From: Gallionellaceae bacterium
GTDB lineage: Bacteria > Pseudomonadota > Gammaproteobacteria > Burkholderiales > Gallionellaceae
Assembly (NCBI GenBank): GCA_008080515.1
Contig: VIKH01000006.1
Span: 1-35,141, forward strand
Direction: 5' to 3'
Length of the DNA stretch: 35,141 nt
The notes under the pieces were generated by a model. The model searched no databases. It saw only the letters and a program-made list of their open reading frames with translations, and was not told the origin of the DNA. How positions within the stretch are numbered: the first letter of the stretch is position 1; every line of letters starts with the position of its first letter. Position numbers and translations under genes: made by a program. Positions 1 through 8,141 of this stretch are shown piece after piece.

Positions 1-960
1 GAACGAGGCGTCATGCTCCTCGTCCACGATCAGCAGCGCCAGTTGCGGCAACGGCGCGAACACCGCCAGCCGCGTGCCCAGCACGATGCGCGCGCGACCG
101 GATTGCGCGTTCAGCCAGTTATGCGCCCGCTCGCCGTCGTTCAGGCCGCTGTGCAAGCTGGCCAGCATGGCATCCGGAAAGCGGCTGCGGAAGTAGTTTT
201 CCAGTTGTGGCGTGAGATTGATTTCCGGCACCAGCAGCAGCACCTGCCCGCCGCGTTGCAGCGCGCGGTGCATGAGATGCACGTACACCTCGGTCTTGCC
301 GCTGCCGGTGACACCGTGCAGCAGAAAGCAGGCATAACCTCTGGCATGTGCCACCGCATCCACCGCCCGCTGCTGTTCGGCGGTCAGGGTATGCGCGTTG
401 TCGAACGCGCAGGCAGCAGCCGCAACGGGGGCGGCGCCCGGCTCCACCCATCCCGCTGCCCGCAACGCCTTGAGCGCGGCAGGTGCGCCGGGCGACAGCG
501 CACGCAGTTGCGCCGAATTTAATGCACCGGCCTGCAATGCCGCAACAATACGGCGCTGCACCACTTTGCGCTTCGGCAGGTCGTCCGGGGTTAATGCGCG
601 CCCGCTGGCGCTGAGCATATATTGCGCGGCATCTTTGAACGCGACCCGCCGCCCGGAGCGCAGCCGCGATGGCAGCGCCGACAATACGGTCATGCCGAGC
701 GGGTAATGGTAATAGTCGCTGCAAAATCGCAGCATGGCCAGCAGCTCGGCGGGCAGGGGCGGGGCATCGTCCAGCACCCGCGTGACCGGCTTGACGCGCT
801 CTGCGGCCAAATCGCTATCCGCCGCGCACTCCATCACCACGCCCACTACCTGCTTGCGCCCGAACGGCACCAGCACGCGCTGGCCGACGGCGACATTCTC
901 CGCCGTATAATCGAACAGTGTGGGCAGCGGGACATCGAGGGCGATGCGGGCGATGGACAT
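1..960 (-). CDS. priA: Primosomal protein N' (PriA), replication restart helicase, 3'-truncated by window edge
   Basis: PriA is a DEAH-type 3'-5' DNA helicase that binds stalled or collapsed forks and reloads the replisome. The frame is open from an ATG at 960 to the left window edge (320 codons), so only the N-terminal part is present. The N-terminus (VPLPTLFDY..., then PFGRKQVVGVV) is the PriA DNA-binding domain. Helicase motif I GVTGSGKTEVY lies at about residues 216-226 and the Walker B DEEHD at about 313-317, followed by ASF. The zinc-binding cysteines and C-terminal helicase lobe would lie outside the window. The start sits 12 nt after the stop of the upstream exonuclease gene, with a GGAA just before the ATG, so the two are probably co-transcribed. 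Identity is secure from motif order. Confidence 0.96.
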   Translation of the reverse strand, partial: MSIARIALDVPLPTLFDYTAENVAVGQRVLVPFGRKQVVGVVMECAADSDLAAERVKPVTRVLDDAPPLPAELLAMLRFCSDYYHYPLGMTVLSALPSRLRSGRRVAFKDAAQYMLSASGRALTPDDLPKRKVVQRRIVAALQAGALNSAQLRALSPGAPAALKALRAAGWVEPGAAPVAAAACAFDNAHTLTAEQQRAVDAVAHARGYACFLLHGVTGSGKTEVYVHLMHRALQRGGQVLLLVPEINLTPQLENYFRSRFPDAMLASLHSGLNDGERAHNWLNAQSGRARIVLGTRLAVFAPLPQLALLIVDEEHDASF

Positions 961-972
961 TTTCCGGGCCAC

Positions 973-1692
973 TTATGTACGGCTGCTGTTTAGCCAATGC
1001 TGCATTTTTTCCAGGCTCTGCATACCGTGGTAGGTTTTTATATTTTTCCGGTTGGCCTGCGCGACCGCGACCAGGTAGAGCTGCGCGGTGGAAATTGCAT
1101 CGGCCAGCGCATTGTGGCGGTCATCGTTGCGGATGCCGAAATGGTTGGACCAGTCGTCCAGCGAGCGCAGGCGCTGCGCGAGCGGCGGGTTCAGGCCGGG
1201 CATCGCGTAAGCCAGATCCAGCCACGGGTGCTTGAAGCGGAACCCGAGATAGCGCTTGATCGCGCGCCGGATCATGGTGTCGTCGAAGACGGCATGGAAC
1301 GCCACCAGCGGATCCTTGCCGAGAAACGCGAGAAAACCCAGCAGCGCTTCCGCCGGTGGCACGCCTTCGATCTGGGCGCTGCCGCCGATGCCGTGCAGCA
1401 GGATGTTGTCCCGCCCGCTCGCCTTTTCCTGTTGCAGCACCACGGAAAAACTGTCTCCCAGCGCGATGCGGCCCGTATCCACCGCCACTGCGCCGATCGA
1501 AATCAGCCGGTCTTCCAGCAGGTTCAGGCCGCTGGCCTCCACGTCCACCACGACGCAACGCGAGCTGCCCAACGGTTTGCCCAAATCGGCTTGCGGCAGC
1601 GCGTGCCAGGAATCGAGGCGCAGCCTTTGTTCCGGAGCAAGCTCGACACCCGAATCAAAATATCGGGCCAGCCATCCCGGCAGGCCGATCAC
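973..1692 (-). CDS. DnaQ-like 3'-5' exonuclease (DEDDh family)
   Basis: Predicted 239-aa exonuclease of the DnaQ/PolC-epsilon superfamily, which removes nucleotides from 3' ends using two metal ions. The Exo I motif is VVVDVEASG (D50, E52), Exo II is FHAVFDD (D137/D138), and Exo III is RHNALADAI (H193, D198), giving the DEDDh set. The start is a GTG at 1692 that overlaps the stop of the upstream cNMP-CBS-DUF294 gene as GTGA, implying translational coupling. Exonucleases of this type are recurrently paired with DUF294 proteins in proteobacteria, often near acetate-uptake genes. Here the pair instead precedes priA. It is unlikely to be the replicative epsilon subunit: the N-terminal ~45 residues are extra and the context is different. 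The physiological substrate is unknown. Confidence 0.88.
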   Translation of the reverse strand: MIGLPGWLARYFDSGVELAPEQRLRLDSWHALPQADLGKPLGSSRCVVVDVEASGLNLLEDRLISIGAVAVDTGRIALGDSFSVVLQQEKASGRDNILLHGIGGSAQIEGVPPAEALLGFLAFLGKDPLVAFHAVFDDTMIRRAIKRYLGFRFKHPWLDLAYAMPGLNPPLAQRLRSLDDWSNHFGIRNDDRHNALADAISTAQLYLVAVAQANRKNIKTYHGMQSLEKMQHWLNSSRT

Positions 1693-3590
1693 AAGCGGTG
1701 CTCCATGGCCAGGCGCGCTTGCAGCTTGCGTGCTTGGCGGAACGCCTCTTTCAGGATGCGCCGGTCCAGCTCGCTCAATCGTTCCGGGTCAACCAGGTTG
1801 TCAAGCGTCGCAGCGCCGGGTTCGCATCCACCCGCTTCGTGATGATGGCGCAGCCGCAGCACCTGGATGAACAGCAGCGCATCAATCCAGGCGTCAACTT
1901 CGGCGGTCTGAATATTCAGCCTGGGCGCGCTCTGGCGCAACCGCTGGATGGTGCTGGTGTGCGCGACCCCGGCGGCAAGGCTAAAGATGCGCGCGGCATC
2001 CACGAACGGCGTAATGCCGTTTACCTTGAGGTCCAGGGTGTGCTCCTTGCCCACCACGAAATCGCGTACCACGCCCAGCGGCGGGCGGTTGCGCAAGGCG
2101 TTTTCCGCCATCTGGCGCAGGAAGAGCGGGTTATCGGCGGCGGTGCGCGCCAGCCACGCGCGCAACTCGTCGGCCAGATGCCGTGCGCCGTATAGCGCGC
2201 GGAAGTCGAAAAAAATCGAGGCGTGCAATAAGGCTTCGGGCGTCCCGTGCATGATCCAGCCGGAGAACAGTTGTTTCCATTCATCCAGCGACAGGCACCA
2301 CTGCGGGTTGGAGGCCATCATATTGCCTTTGCACAGCGGAAACCCGCATGCGGCGAGCGCCGCATTGATCCGCTCCGCCATCGGCAGCAACTGCTGGCGC
2401 GCCTGCTCTGTCGCCATGCCCTCTGGCGCAACGAATAGCAGCGCGTTGTCCTGGTCGGTGTTCAGCGTTTGCTCGAAACGGCCTTCCGAGCCCAGCGCCA
2501 CCCAGCATACTCCGGCCAGCAAGGGCGTATCGCACAGGGCGCTGGCGGCGCATTCCAGCTCGATCACGCGCGCGGTGAGCAGATCGTTGAAGGTGGAAAT
2601 GAACTGTGTGAGCTGCTCCGGCGCCACGCCCTGCGCCATCATGTTGTGCGCCACGCGCCGGATGTCGGCGGCGGCAAGCTGCAATACTTCCACGCTTCCC
2701 GCATTGCGTATGGCCGAGCCGATCTGGCGCAAACCAACGCGTTGCAAGGCGAACAGATCTTTCTCCGATACCAGTCCGACCAGCCGCCCTTCTTCGACTA
2801 CCAGCACGTGGCGGAAACCGTGTCTGGCCATGGCCAGCGCCGCCTCGTGCGCCAGCGCCTGCGGCGGCAGCGCGCTCAATTGCGTGGACATGATGCCGAT
2901 CACCGGTTGGTCGAGATCAATCTGGGGCAACGCGATGCGCTCCAGCACATCGTGCAGCGTGAGAATGCCGAGCGGGCCCCGCCGCTCGTCCACCGCGACC
3001 ATGGAGCCGATGCCGTGCTCGCGCATGAGTGCCAGCGCGTTGCGCACGCTGGTGTCCGGGGCGCAGGTGACCGGTGCGCGGCGGATGATCGCCGAAAGCG
3101 GGCTGGTCAGCGATTGCTGCTCCGCGCTCGATTGGGTGTATTGGGCCTGGATCAGCTGTTTGGAATGCTCGAGCAGATTGGCGATGCGGCGCGTGCAAAA
3201 ATCGCGGAAAGCGGCGCTCATCCCGAGCAGGGTATTAAAATCGGCTGCCGCCAGCTCGTAGCAGAATGTGTCGCTGCCAGCGCGGTAGACACTGGTGACG
3301 GCGCGGTTTGCCAGCAACGCGCCGAGCGGGAAGCATTCCCCTTCCACCAGCTCCAGCCAGGCATCCGTTCCGGTGGCTTGTGCCACGCTTTGTTCGCCGT
3401 GTACCCTGCCCTGCTTGACAACCATGAAGCGGTCGGCCTCGCCTTGTTCCGGCGAAATGATCACTTCGCCTTCGGCGTAATATGCCATGCGCATTCTTTC
3501 CAGCATCCAGAGCAGATGTCCGGGCTCCATGCGGCCAAATGGAACGTGTGCGGCAAAAAAAGCCAATTGAGAAGAATGGATCGCACTCAT
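1689..3590 (-). CDS. cNMP-binding / CBS-pair / DUF294 nucleotidyltransferase-like protein
   Basis: This 633-aa soluble multidomain protein is probably regulatory. Domains in order: a cyclic-nucleotide-binding-like beta roll at about residues 15-130; two CBS repeats at about 167-222 and 228-285 (typical ...GILTLHDVL and ...GLVSEKDLF ends), which usually bind adenosine nucleotides; a helical linker; and a GlnD-like nucleotidyltransferase core with GSEGR at 367-371 and TDQDN at 378-382, the expected metal/nucleotide-binding pattern. The C-terminal ~150 residues match the DUF294 substrate-binding region. GGAG in the leader lies about 14 nt before the ATG. Its stop overlaps the exonuclease start. 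By analogy with GlnD it may nucleotidylylate a partner in response to nucleotide signals, but no target is known and this is inference. Confidence 0.88.
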   Translation of the reverse strand: MSAIHSSQLAFFAAHVPFGRMEPGHLLWMLERMRMAYYAEGEVIISPEQGEADRFMVVKQGRVHGEQSVAQATGTDAWLELVEGECFPLGALLANRAVTSVYRAGSDTFCYELAAADFNTLLGMSAAFRDFCTRRIANLLEHSKQLIQAQYTQSSAEQQSLTSPLSAIIRRAPVTCAPDTSVRNALALMREHGIGSMVAVDERRGPLGILTLHDVLERIALPQIDLDQPVIGIMSTQLSALPPQALAHEAALAMARHGFRHVLVVEEGRLVGLVSEKDLFALQRVGLRQIGSAIRNAGSVEVLQLAAADIRRVAHNMMAQGVAPEQLTQFISTFNDLLTARVIELECAASALCDTPLLAGVCWVALGSEGRFEQTLNTDQDNALLFVAPEGMATEQARQQLLPMAERINAALAACGFPLCKGNMMASNPQWCLSLDEWKQLFSGWIMHGTPEALLHASIFFDFRALYGARHLADELRAWLARTAADNPLFLRQMAENALRNRPPLGVVRDFVVGKEHTLDLKVNGITPFVDAARIFSLAAGVAHTSTIQRLRQSAPRLNIQTAEVDAWIDALLFIQVLRLRHHHEAGGCEPGAATLDNLVDPERLSELDRRILKEAFRQARKLQARLAMEHRL

Positions 3591-3731
3591 GATTTTTTTG
3601 TTTTCTCCAGGGGGTCAACCAACCGGGTTCGCTGTGCGGAAGCGGCGGGCACCCGCATGACATTCAAGTTCGATGTCTTGATTTCCGGGATTTGAGGGAA
3701 ACACTGAACATGCATTTCCTGATCTGAAGTT

Positions 3732-4280
3732 TCAGGAGGGGCGCTGCGCCGATTTGGGGCGGAAGGCGGCAACTGCTTCCGGATGGGTTTCGATATAGGG
3801 GCCGCCGATCAGGTCTATGCAGTAGGGGACGGCGGCAAAGATTCCGTCCAGCGTTTCCTTGATGGCTTTCGGCTGGCCGGGCAAATTCAGGATCAGGCAC
3901 CGCCCGCGCACCACGCCGACCTGGCGCGACAGGATGGCAGTCGGCACATAGCGCAAGCTGACTGCACGCATTTGCTCGCCAAACCCCGGCAGCACCTTAT
4001 GCGCCACGGCCAGCGTGGCTTCCGGCGTCACGTCCCGCACTGCCGGGCCGGTTCCTCCGGTGGTCAGTATCAGGTGGCAGCATTCGCGGTCAGCGAGTTC
4101 GACCAGGGTTGACTCGATCAGCGGCTGTTCGTCCGGAATCAGGCGCTCGGTGCTTTGCCACGGGCTGGCCAGGGCGCGGGTAAACCATTCCTGCAGCGCC
4201 GGCAGGCCCGCATCCTGATACACCCCGCTGCTGGCCCGGTCGCTGATCGAAACAAGGCCAATTTTAAGTTCCTGCTCCAT
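3732..4280 (-). CDS. mog: Molybdopterin adenylyltransferase
   Basis: Mog adenylylates molybdopterin to MPT-AMP, the step before molybdate insertion in molybdenum cofactor synthesis. The 182-aa protein has the MoCF-family core: KIGLVSISDRAS at the N-terminus, TTGGTG at 73-78 followed by RDVTPEAT, and LNLPGQPKA at about 131-139. The tail PYCIDLIGGPYIET is typical of Mog rather than MoaB. I chose the ATG at 4280 because the longer upstream frame adds 18 residues unlike the family. The gene follows dsbC after a 37-nt gap on the same strand. The rest of the moa/moe pathway is not in the window. 137 bp without a visible gene separates it from the next gene. Confidence 0.92.
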   Translation of the reverse strand: MEQELKIGLVSISDRASSGVYQDAGLPALQEWFTRALASPWQSTERLIPDEQPLIESTLVELADRECCHLILTTGGTGPAVRDVTPEATLAVAHKVLPGFGEQMRAVSLRYVPTAILSRQVGVVRGRCLILNLPGQPKAIKETLDGIFAAVPYCIDLIGGPYIETHPEAVAAFRPKSAQRPS

Positions 4281-4317
4281 GAAATTTTGGCTGGCGGGTG
4301 TGCGGGCGCAAGACCAA

Positions 4318-5019
4318 TCAGCGCACCGAGGCACCGTTCAACGCCTTCTCCAGGTCCGGGGCAGGCACATAGCCGGGAACCACCACGCCGTCGGCAAAAA
4401 TCAATGCCGGCGTGCCGCTGACGTTGAGTTTTCGGCCCAGTTCCAACACTTTTCCGGAAGGTGCATCGCATGTGCCAGCCGGTGGTCGCACGTTGTTCAG
4501 CATCAGGTCGTCCCAGGCTTTGATCGGATCCTTACTGCACCAGACGGCTTTGACTTTCTCGTCGGAACCCTGAAATAAAGGGTACATGAACAGGTAGAGC
4601 GTGACGTTATCAATGTTTTTCAGCTCCTGTTCCAGCTTCTTGCAGTAGCCGCAATTCGGGTCGGTGAAATACGCCATCTTGCGCTGGCCGTCGCCTTTCA
4701 CTTTTTTTATTGCAAGCTCGAAAGGCAGCGCGTTGAAATCTACGGCAAACAACTGGCGCGACCGCTCTTCGGTAAGGTTGCGCATGGATTTCAATTCGTA
4801 GATATTGCCGCTGATAAGGTATTGCACCTTTTCGTCGGTATAGAGCAGTTGGTCCCGCGTTATCACCTCGTACAGCCCGAGGATACTGGTCTTGTTGACC
4901 TTGTCGATCTTGCCGATTTGCGGGTAGTTTTTTTGCAGCGCATCTTTTACCGTGGCTTCTCCGGCATAAACACAAGAACAGTAAAGCGCGGCAAACAACA
5001 GCAGGAGCGGTCTGGACAT
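4318..5019 (-). CDS. dsbC: Periplasmic thiol:disulfide interchange protein DsbC
   Basis: DsbC is a V-shaped dimeric periplasmic isomerase that reshuffles wrong disulfides and is kept reduced by DsbD. From the ATG at 5019 the protein is 233 aa, close to the usual ~236. It opens with a signal peptide (MSRPLLLLFAALY...VYA, likely cleavage before GEA). An N-terminal dimerisation domain follows to about residue 85. The thioredoxin fold has active site CGYC at 123-126 and the cis-proline in SGTPALIF at about 201-208. A second cysteine pair (C161, C184) matches the structural disulfide of the family. The frame extends 15 residues further upstream, but those precede the signal peptide and are unlikely to be translated. 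A divergent promoter region is shared with dusB. Confidence 0.94.
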   Translation of the reverse strand: MSRPLLLLFAALYCSCVYAGEATVKDALQKNYPQIGKIDKVNKTSILGLYEVITRDQLLYTDEKVQYLISGNIYELKSMRNLTEERSRQLFAVDFNALPFELAIKKVKGDGQRKMAYFTDPNCGYCKKLEQELKNIDNVTLYLFMYPLFQGSDEKVKAVWCSKDPIKAWDDLMLNNVRPPAGTCDAPSGKVLELGRKLNVSGTPALIFADGVVVPGYVPAPDLEKALNGASVR

Positions 5020-5052
5020 GGTGAAATCCGGAGGGGTTTTTTGACGCCGAGA

Positions 5053-5061
5053 ATCATAGCA
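5053..5061 (-). promoter_or_regulatory. Extended -10 promoter candidate for dsbC
   Basis: On the minus strand these bases read TGCTATGAT, an exact TGn extended -10 with a one-mismatch TATAAT hexamer, about 34 nt before the dsbC ATG. No good -35 is visible, as is usual for extended -10 promoters. Inferred from sequence only. Confidence 0.5.
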
Positions 5062-5092
5062 CACCGATGTTTCCCTGCATGACCCGTTGCTT

Positions 5093-5098
5093 TATAAT
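5093..5098 (+). promoter_or_regulatory. -10 element (TATAAT) for dusB-fis
   Basis: A perfect TATAAT hexamer lies 25 nt upstream of the dusB ATG, which would give a leader of about 18 nt. The -35 region is weak (TTTCCC at 5070-5075 with 17-nt spacing). It lies within the same ~104-bp gap that holds the dsbC promoter on the other strand. Confidence 0.5.
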
Positions 5099-5123
5099 CC
5101 CTCCCCCTCTCGGAAAGCGAGCC

Positions 5124-6131
5124 ATGCGCATCGGCCCCCACCAGCTCGAAAACAACCTGATACTCGCTCCCATGGCGGGCGTGACCGACCGGCCATTCCG
5201 CGTGTTGTGCAAGCGCATGGGCGCGGGCATGGCGGTCAGCGAAATGGTCGCGTCCAACTCCTTGCTGTACGGCTCGGAAAAAACCAGGCGCCGCGCTAAC
5301 CACGATGGCGAGGCCGGGCCGGTTTCGGTGCAGATCGTCGGCGCCGACCCGAAAATGCTGGCGCAGGCTGCCCGCCATAACGTGGAAGCGGGCGCGCAGA
5401 TCATAGACATCAACATGGGTTGCCCGGCAAAAAAAATCTGCAATGTCATGGCCGGCTCCGCGCTGATGAAAGACGAAAGCCGGGTGGCGCAAATACTGGA
5501 GGCGGTGGTGGAAGCGGTGCCCGTGCCGGTGACGCTGAAAATCCGCACCGGCTGGGACAAGCACAACCGCAACGCGGCGCGCATCGCAAAAATAGCCGAA
5601 ACCAGCGGCATCCGGGCGCTCGCCATCCACGGGCGCACGCGCGCCTGCGCCTACAGCGGCAACGCCGAATACGACACCATCGCCGAGGTAAAAGCTGCCG
5701 TGAATATTCCGGTTATCGCCAACGGCGATATCACCACCCCGGAAAAGGCGCGCTTCGTTTTGCGGCATACCGGAGCGGATGCCATCATGGTGGGCCGCGC
5801 GGCGCAGGGCCGCCCGTGGCTGTTCCGCGAGATCGCGCACTTCCTCGCCACCGGCGAACACCTGCCCGCCCCGCAGGCTGACGAGATTCTGCGGATAACG
5901 CTCGAACATATATGCGACCTTTACGATTTTTATGGCGAACACACCGGATTGCGCGTGGCGCGCAAACACATTTCCTGGTACACCAAAGGGCTGAATGGCT
6001 CGGCGCAGTTCCGCCACCGCATGAACCGCATGGACAGCAGCGCGGAGCAACGGGAAGCCGTGCAGGAGTTCTTTGAAGACCAGATGCAGCGCGGTGCCGG
6101 CCTGCACTTTGCAGAGGAGCGGGCCGCATGA
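5124..6131 (+). CDS. dusB: tRNA-dihydrouridine synthase B
   Basis: DusB is an FMN-dependent enzyme that reduces a uridine in the tRNA D-loop to dihydrouridine with NADPH. The 335-aa TIM-barrel protein shows the FMN-site motif APMAGVTD at 15-22, the catalytic cysteine in NMGCPAKK (C100), KIRTGW at about 139-144, HGRTR, ANGDI and VGRAAQGRPWLF in family order. I chose the ATG at 5124 over an in-frame one at 5067 because the shorter protein starts MRIG like homologues and the longer one would overlap the -10 element. Its stop overlaps the fis start (ATGA), the classic dusB-fis operon, so Fis expression is probably coupled to it. The C-terminal domain (KHISWYTKGL) is intact. Confidence 0.95.
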   Translation: MRIGPHQLENNLILAPMAGVTDRPFRVLCKRMGAGMAVSEMVASNSLLYGSEKTRRRANHDGEAGPVSVQIVGADPKMLAQAARHNVEAGAQIIDINMGCPAKKICNVMAGSALMKDESRVAQILEAVVEAVPVPVTLKIRTGWDKHNRNAARIAKIAETSGIRALAIHGRTRACAYSGNAEYDTIAEVKAAVNIPVIANGDITTPEKARFVLRHTGADAIMVGRAAQGRPWLFREIAHFLATGEHLPAPQADEILRITLEHICDLYDFYGEHTGLRVARKHISWYTKGLNGSAQFRHRMNRMDSSAEQREAVQEFFEDQMQRGAGLHFAEERAA

Positions 6132-6388
6132 AAAAAGAAGGCGATTCCTTGCTGAACGAGAATGAAATCGCGCGCTATGTGCGCAAGGCGATGGACGATT
6201 ATTTCCAGGATCTGGATGGCGAAGATCCCTCCTGCGCGGTGTATGACATGGTGATGAACTGCGTGGAAAAACCGCTGATCGAGATCGTGCTTCACCATGC
6301 GGGCGGCAACCAGACGCGGGCGGCCGAGCTGCTGGGGCTGAACCGCAACACCCTGCGGAAAAAAATCCGCCAGCACCGCATCAAGTAA
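6128..6388 (+). CDS. fis: DNA-binding protein Fis (nucleoid-associated regulator)
   Basis: Fis bends DNA and modulates rRNA and many other promoters as a homodimer. The 86-aa protein is somewhat shorter than E. coli Fis (98 aa). The C-terminal helix-turn-helix is clear: GGNQTRAAELLGLNRNTLRKK at about residues 58-78 in two overlapping helices. An acidic N-terminal region precedes it, followed by the dimerisation helices (YDMVMNCVEKPLIEIVL). The ATG overlaps the dusB stop (ATGA). purH follows after 36 nt and may be read from the same transcript. That arrangement is common in betaproteobacteria. Confidence 0.93.
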   Translation: MKKEGDSLLNENEIARYVRKAMDDYFQDLDGEDPSCAVYDMVMNCVEKPLIEIVLHHAGGNQTRAAELLGLNRNTLRKKIRQHRIK

Positions 6389-6424
6389 CGCCGGCAACTT
6401 AACCTAACCTTACGGAAACAGAAC

Positions 6425-7990
6425 ATGGCAACAATCAGGCAAGCACTCATCAGCGTTTCGGACAAAACGGGCGCGCTCGAATTTGCGCGCGGCCTGCACC
6501 GGCTCGGCATCAAGATACTCTCGACCGGCGGCACCGCAAAACTGCTGGCGGACAACGGCGTTCCGGTCACGGAAGTGGCGGAATACACCGGCTTCCCGGA
6601 AATGCTGGACGGCAGGGTAAAAACGCTGCAACCGAAAATCCACGCGGGTATCCTGGCGCGGCGCGACATCCCGGAACATGTTGCCACGCTGGCCAAACAC
6701 AACATCCCCGGCATAGATCTGGTAGCGGTTAACCTGTATCCGTTCGGCGCCACGGTGGCCAAGCCGGATTGTTCGCTGGAGGACGCGATCGAGAACATAG
6801 ACATCGGCGGGCCGACCATGGTGCGCGCGGCGGCAAAAAACCACCCGCACGTTGCCGTGGTCACCGACCCGGCGGATTACGCCGCGTTGCTGGCCGAGAT
6901 GGGGGCGAACGGCGGCGCGGTTTCCGATGCCACCCGTTTCAACCTGGCGAAGAAAGCTTTTTCGCACACCGCCGCTTACGACAGCGCGATCAGCAACTAC
7001 CTCACCGCGATCGAGGCGGACGGCAAGCGCAGCAAATACCCGGCGCAGATCAATTTCAATTTCGCCAAAGTGCAGGACATGCGTTACGGCGAAAACCCGC
7101 ACCAGAGCGCCGCGTTTTACCGCGACCTGAACCGCGTACCGGGCGGCATCGCCGATTACACCCAGGTGCAGGGCAAGGAGCTGTCCTACAACAACGTCGG
7201 CGACGCCGATGCGGCGTGGGAATGCGTCAAGACCTTCGAGCAGCCCGCCTGCGTCATCGTCAAGCACGCCAACCCCTGCGGCGTGGCGGTTGCGGATTCC
7301 CCGCTCAACGCTTACCGGCTGGCCTATGCCACCGACACCGTTTCCGCGTTCGGCGGCATCATCGCCTTCAACCGCGAGCTGGACGAGGATACCGCGAGCG
7401 CCATCACCGCCAACCAGTTCGTCGAGGTCATCATCGCGCCGAGCGTATCAGCCGGTGCGCTCAAAGTCACGGCGGCAAAGCAGAACGTGCGCGTCCTCAC
7501 CGTGCCGCTCTCCGGCGCGCACAACCAGCACGACATGAAGCGTGTCGTCGGCGGCCTGCTGGTGCAATCGCCGGACACCCTCAACGTGCAGGAAGCGCAG
7601 CTCAAGGTAGTGACCAGAACGCAGCCGACACCGGAGCAATTACGCGATCTGCTGTTTGCCTGGCGCGTGGCGAAATATGTGAAGTCCAACGCCATCGTGT
7701 TTTGCAAAAACGGCCAGACCGTGGGTGTGGGTGCCGGGCAAATGAGCCGCGTGGATAGCACGCGCATCGCCGCGATCAAGGCGCAGAACGCGGGCCTGAA
7801 CCTGGCCGGCTCGGTGGTGGCCTCGGACGCTTTTTTCCCGTTCCGCGACGGCGTGGATGTGCTGGCCGACGCGGGAGCCAGGGCCGTGATCCAGCCCGGC
7901 GGCTCGATGCGCGATGCGGAAGTGATCGCGGCGGCGGACGAACACGGGCTGGCGATGGTGTTTACCGGTTACCGCCATTTCCGTCATTAA
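6425..7990 (+). CDS. purH: Bifunctional AICAR formyltransferase / IMP cyclohydrolase
   Basis: PurH performs the last two steps of de novo purine synthesis: formyl transfer from 10-formyl-THF to AICAR, then ring closure to IMP. The protein is 521 aa, the normal length. The N-terminal MGS-like cyclohydrolase domain has [15 protein letters not shown] and [11 protein letters not shown]. The formyltransferase domain carries the catalytic Lys-His in [10 protein letters not shown] at about residue 280, [13 protein letters not shown], and a closing YRHFRH. GGAAACAG just upstream of the ATG serves as a weak ribosome site. It lies between fis and purD, so purine genes share a locus here, but the purH-purD gap contains a terminator-like hairpin. 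Confidence 0.97.
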   Translation: MATIRQALISVSDKTGALEFARGLHRLGIKILSTGGTAKLLADNGVPVTEVAEYTGFPEMLDGRVKTLQPKIHAGILARRDIPEHVATLAKHNIPGIDLVAVNLYPFGATVAKPDCSLEDAIENIDIGGPTMVRAAAKNHPHVAVVTDPADYAALLAEMGANGGAVSDATRFNLAKKAFSHTAAYDSAISNYLTAIEADGKRSKYPAQINFNFAKVQDMRYGENPHQSAAFYRDLNRVPGGIADYTQVQGKELSYNNVGDADAAWECVKTFEQPACVIVKHANPCGVAVADSPLNAYRLAYATDTVSAFGGIIAFNRELDEDTASAITANQFVEVIIAPSVSAGALKVTAAKQNVRVLTVPLSGAHNQHDMKRVVGGLLVQSPDTLNVQEAQLKVVTRTQPTPEQLRDLLFAWRVAKYVKSNAIVFCKNGQTVGVGAGQMSRVDSTRIAAIKAQNAGLNLAGSVVASDAFFPFRDGVDVLADAGARAVIQPGGSMRDAEVIAAADEHGLAMVFTGYRHFRH

Positions 7991-8028
7991 GCCTGTTGCG
8001 CTTGGCATAACCGCGTTGCTCAAGAGCC

Positions 8029-8067
8029 CGGAATGCTCATGTACAAAAAAGTGCATTCCGCCTTTTT
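8029..8067 (+). terminator. Terminator-like hairpin between purH and purD
   Basis: A perfect 8-bp inverted repeat, CGGAATGC at 8029-8036 and GCATTCCG at 8053-8060, is separated by a 16-nt loop and followed by CC and five T. The loop is long for an intrinsic terminator, so efficiency is uncertain. It would end or attenuate the dusB-fis-purH transcript before purD. The remaining gap to purD shows no clear promoter. Confidence 0.5.
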
Positions 8068-8141
8068 CACCTCTTTCGCGCCTAGTTCTGCCTGCGCTCG
8101 CGACGGCTTAATCGCGCTCTGTCAAAAAGGTATATAGGCTT

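Noticed and set aside
4947-6107. A 386-codon minus-strand frame spanning dusB and reading into dsbC's own frame region
   Set aside because: It is antisense to dusB with no family motif of its own; dsbC has a clear signal peptide start at 5019.
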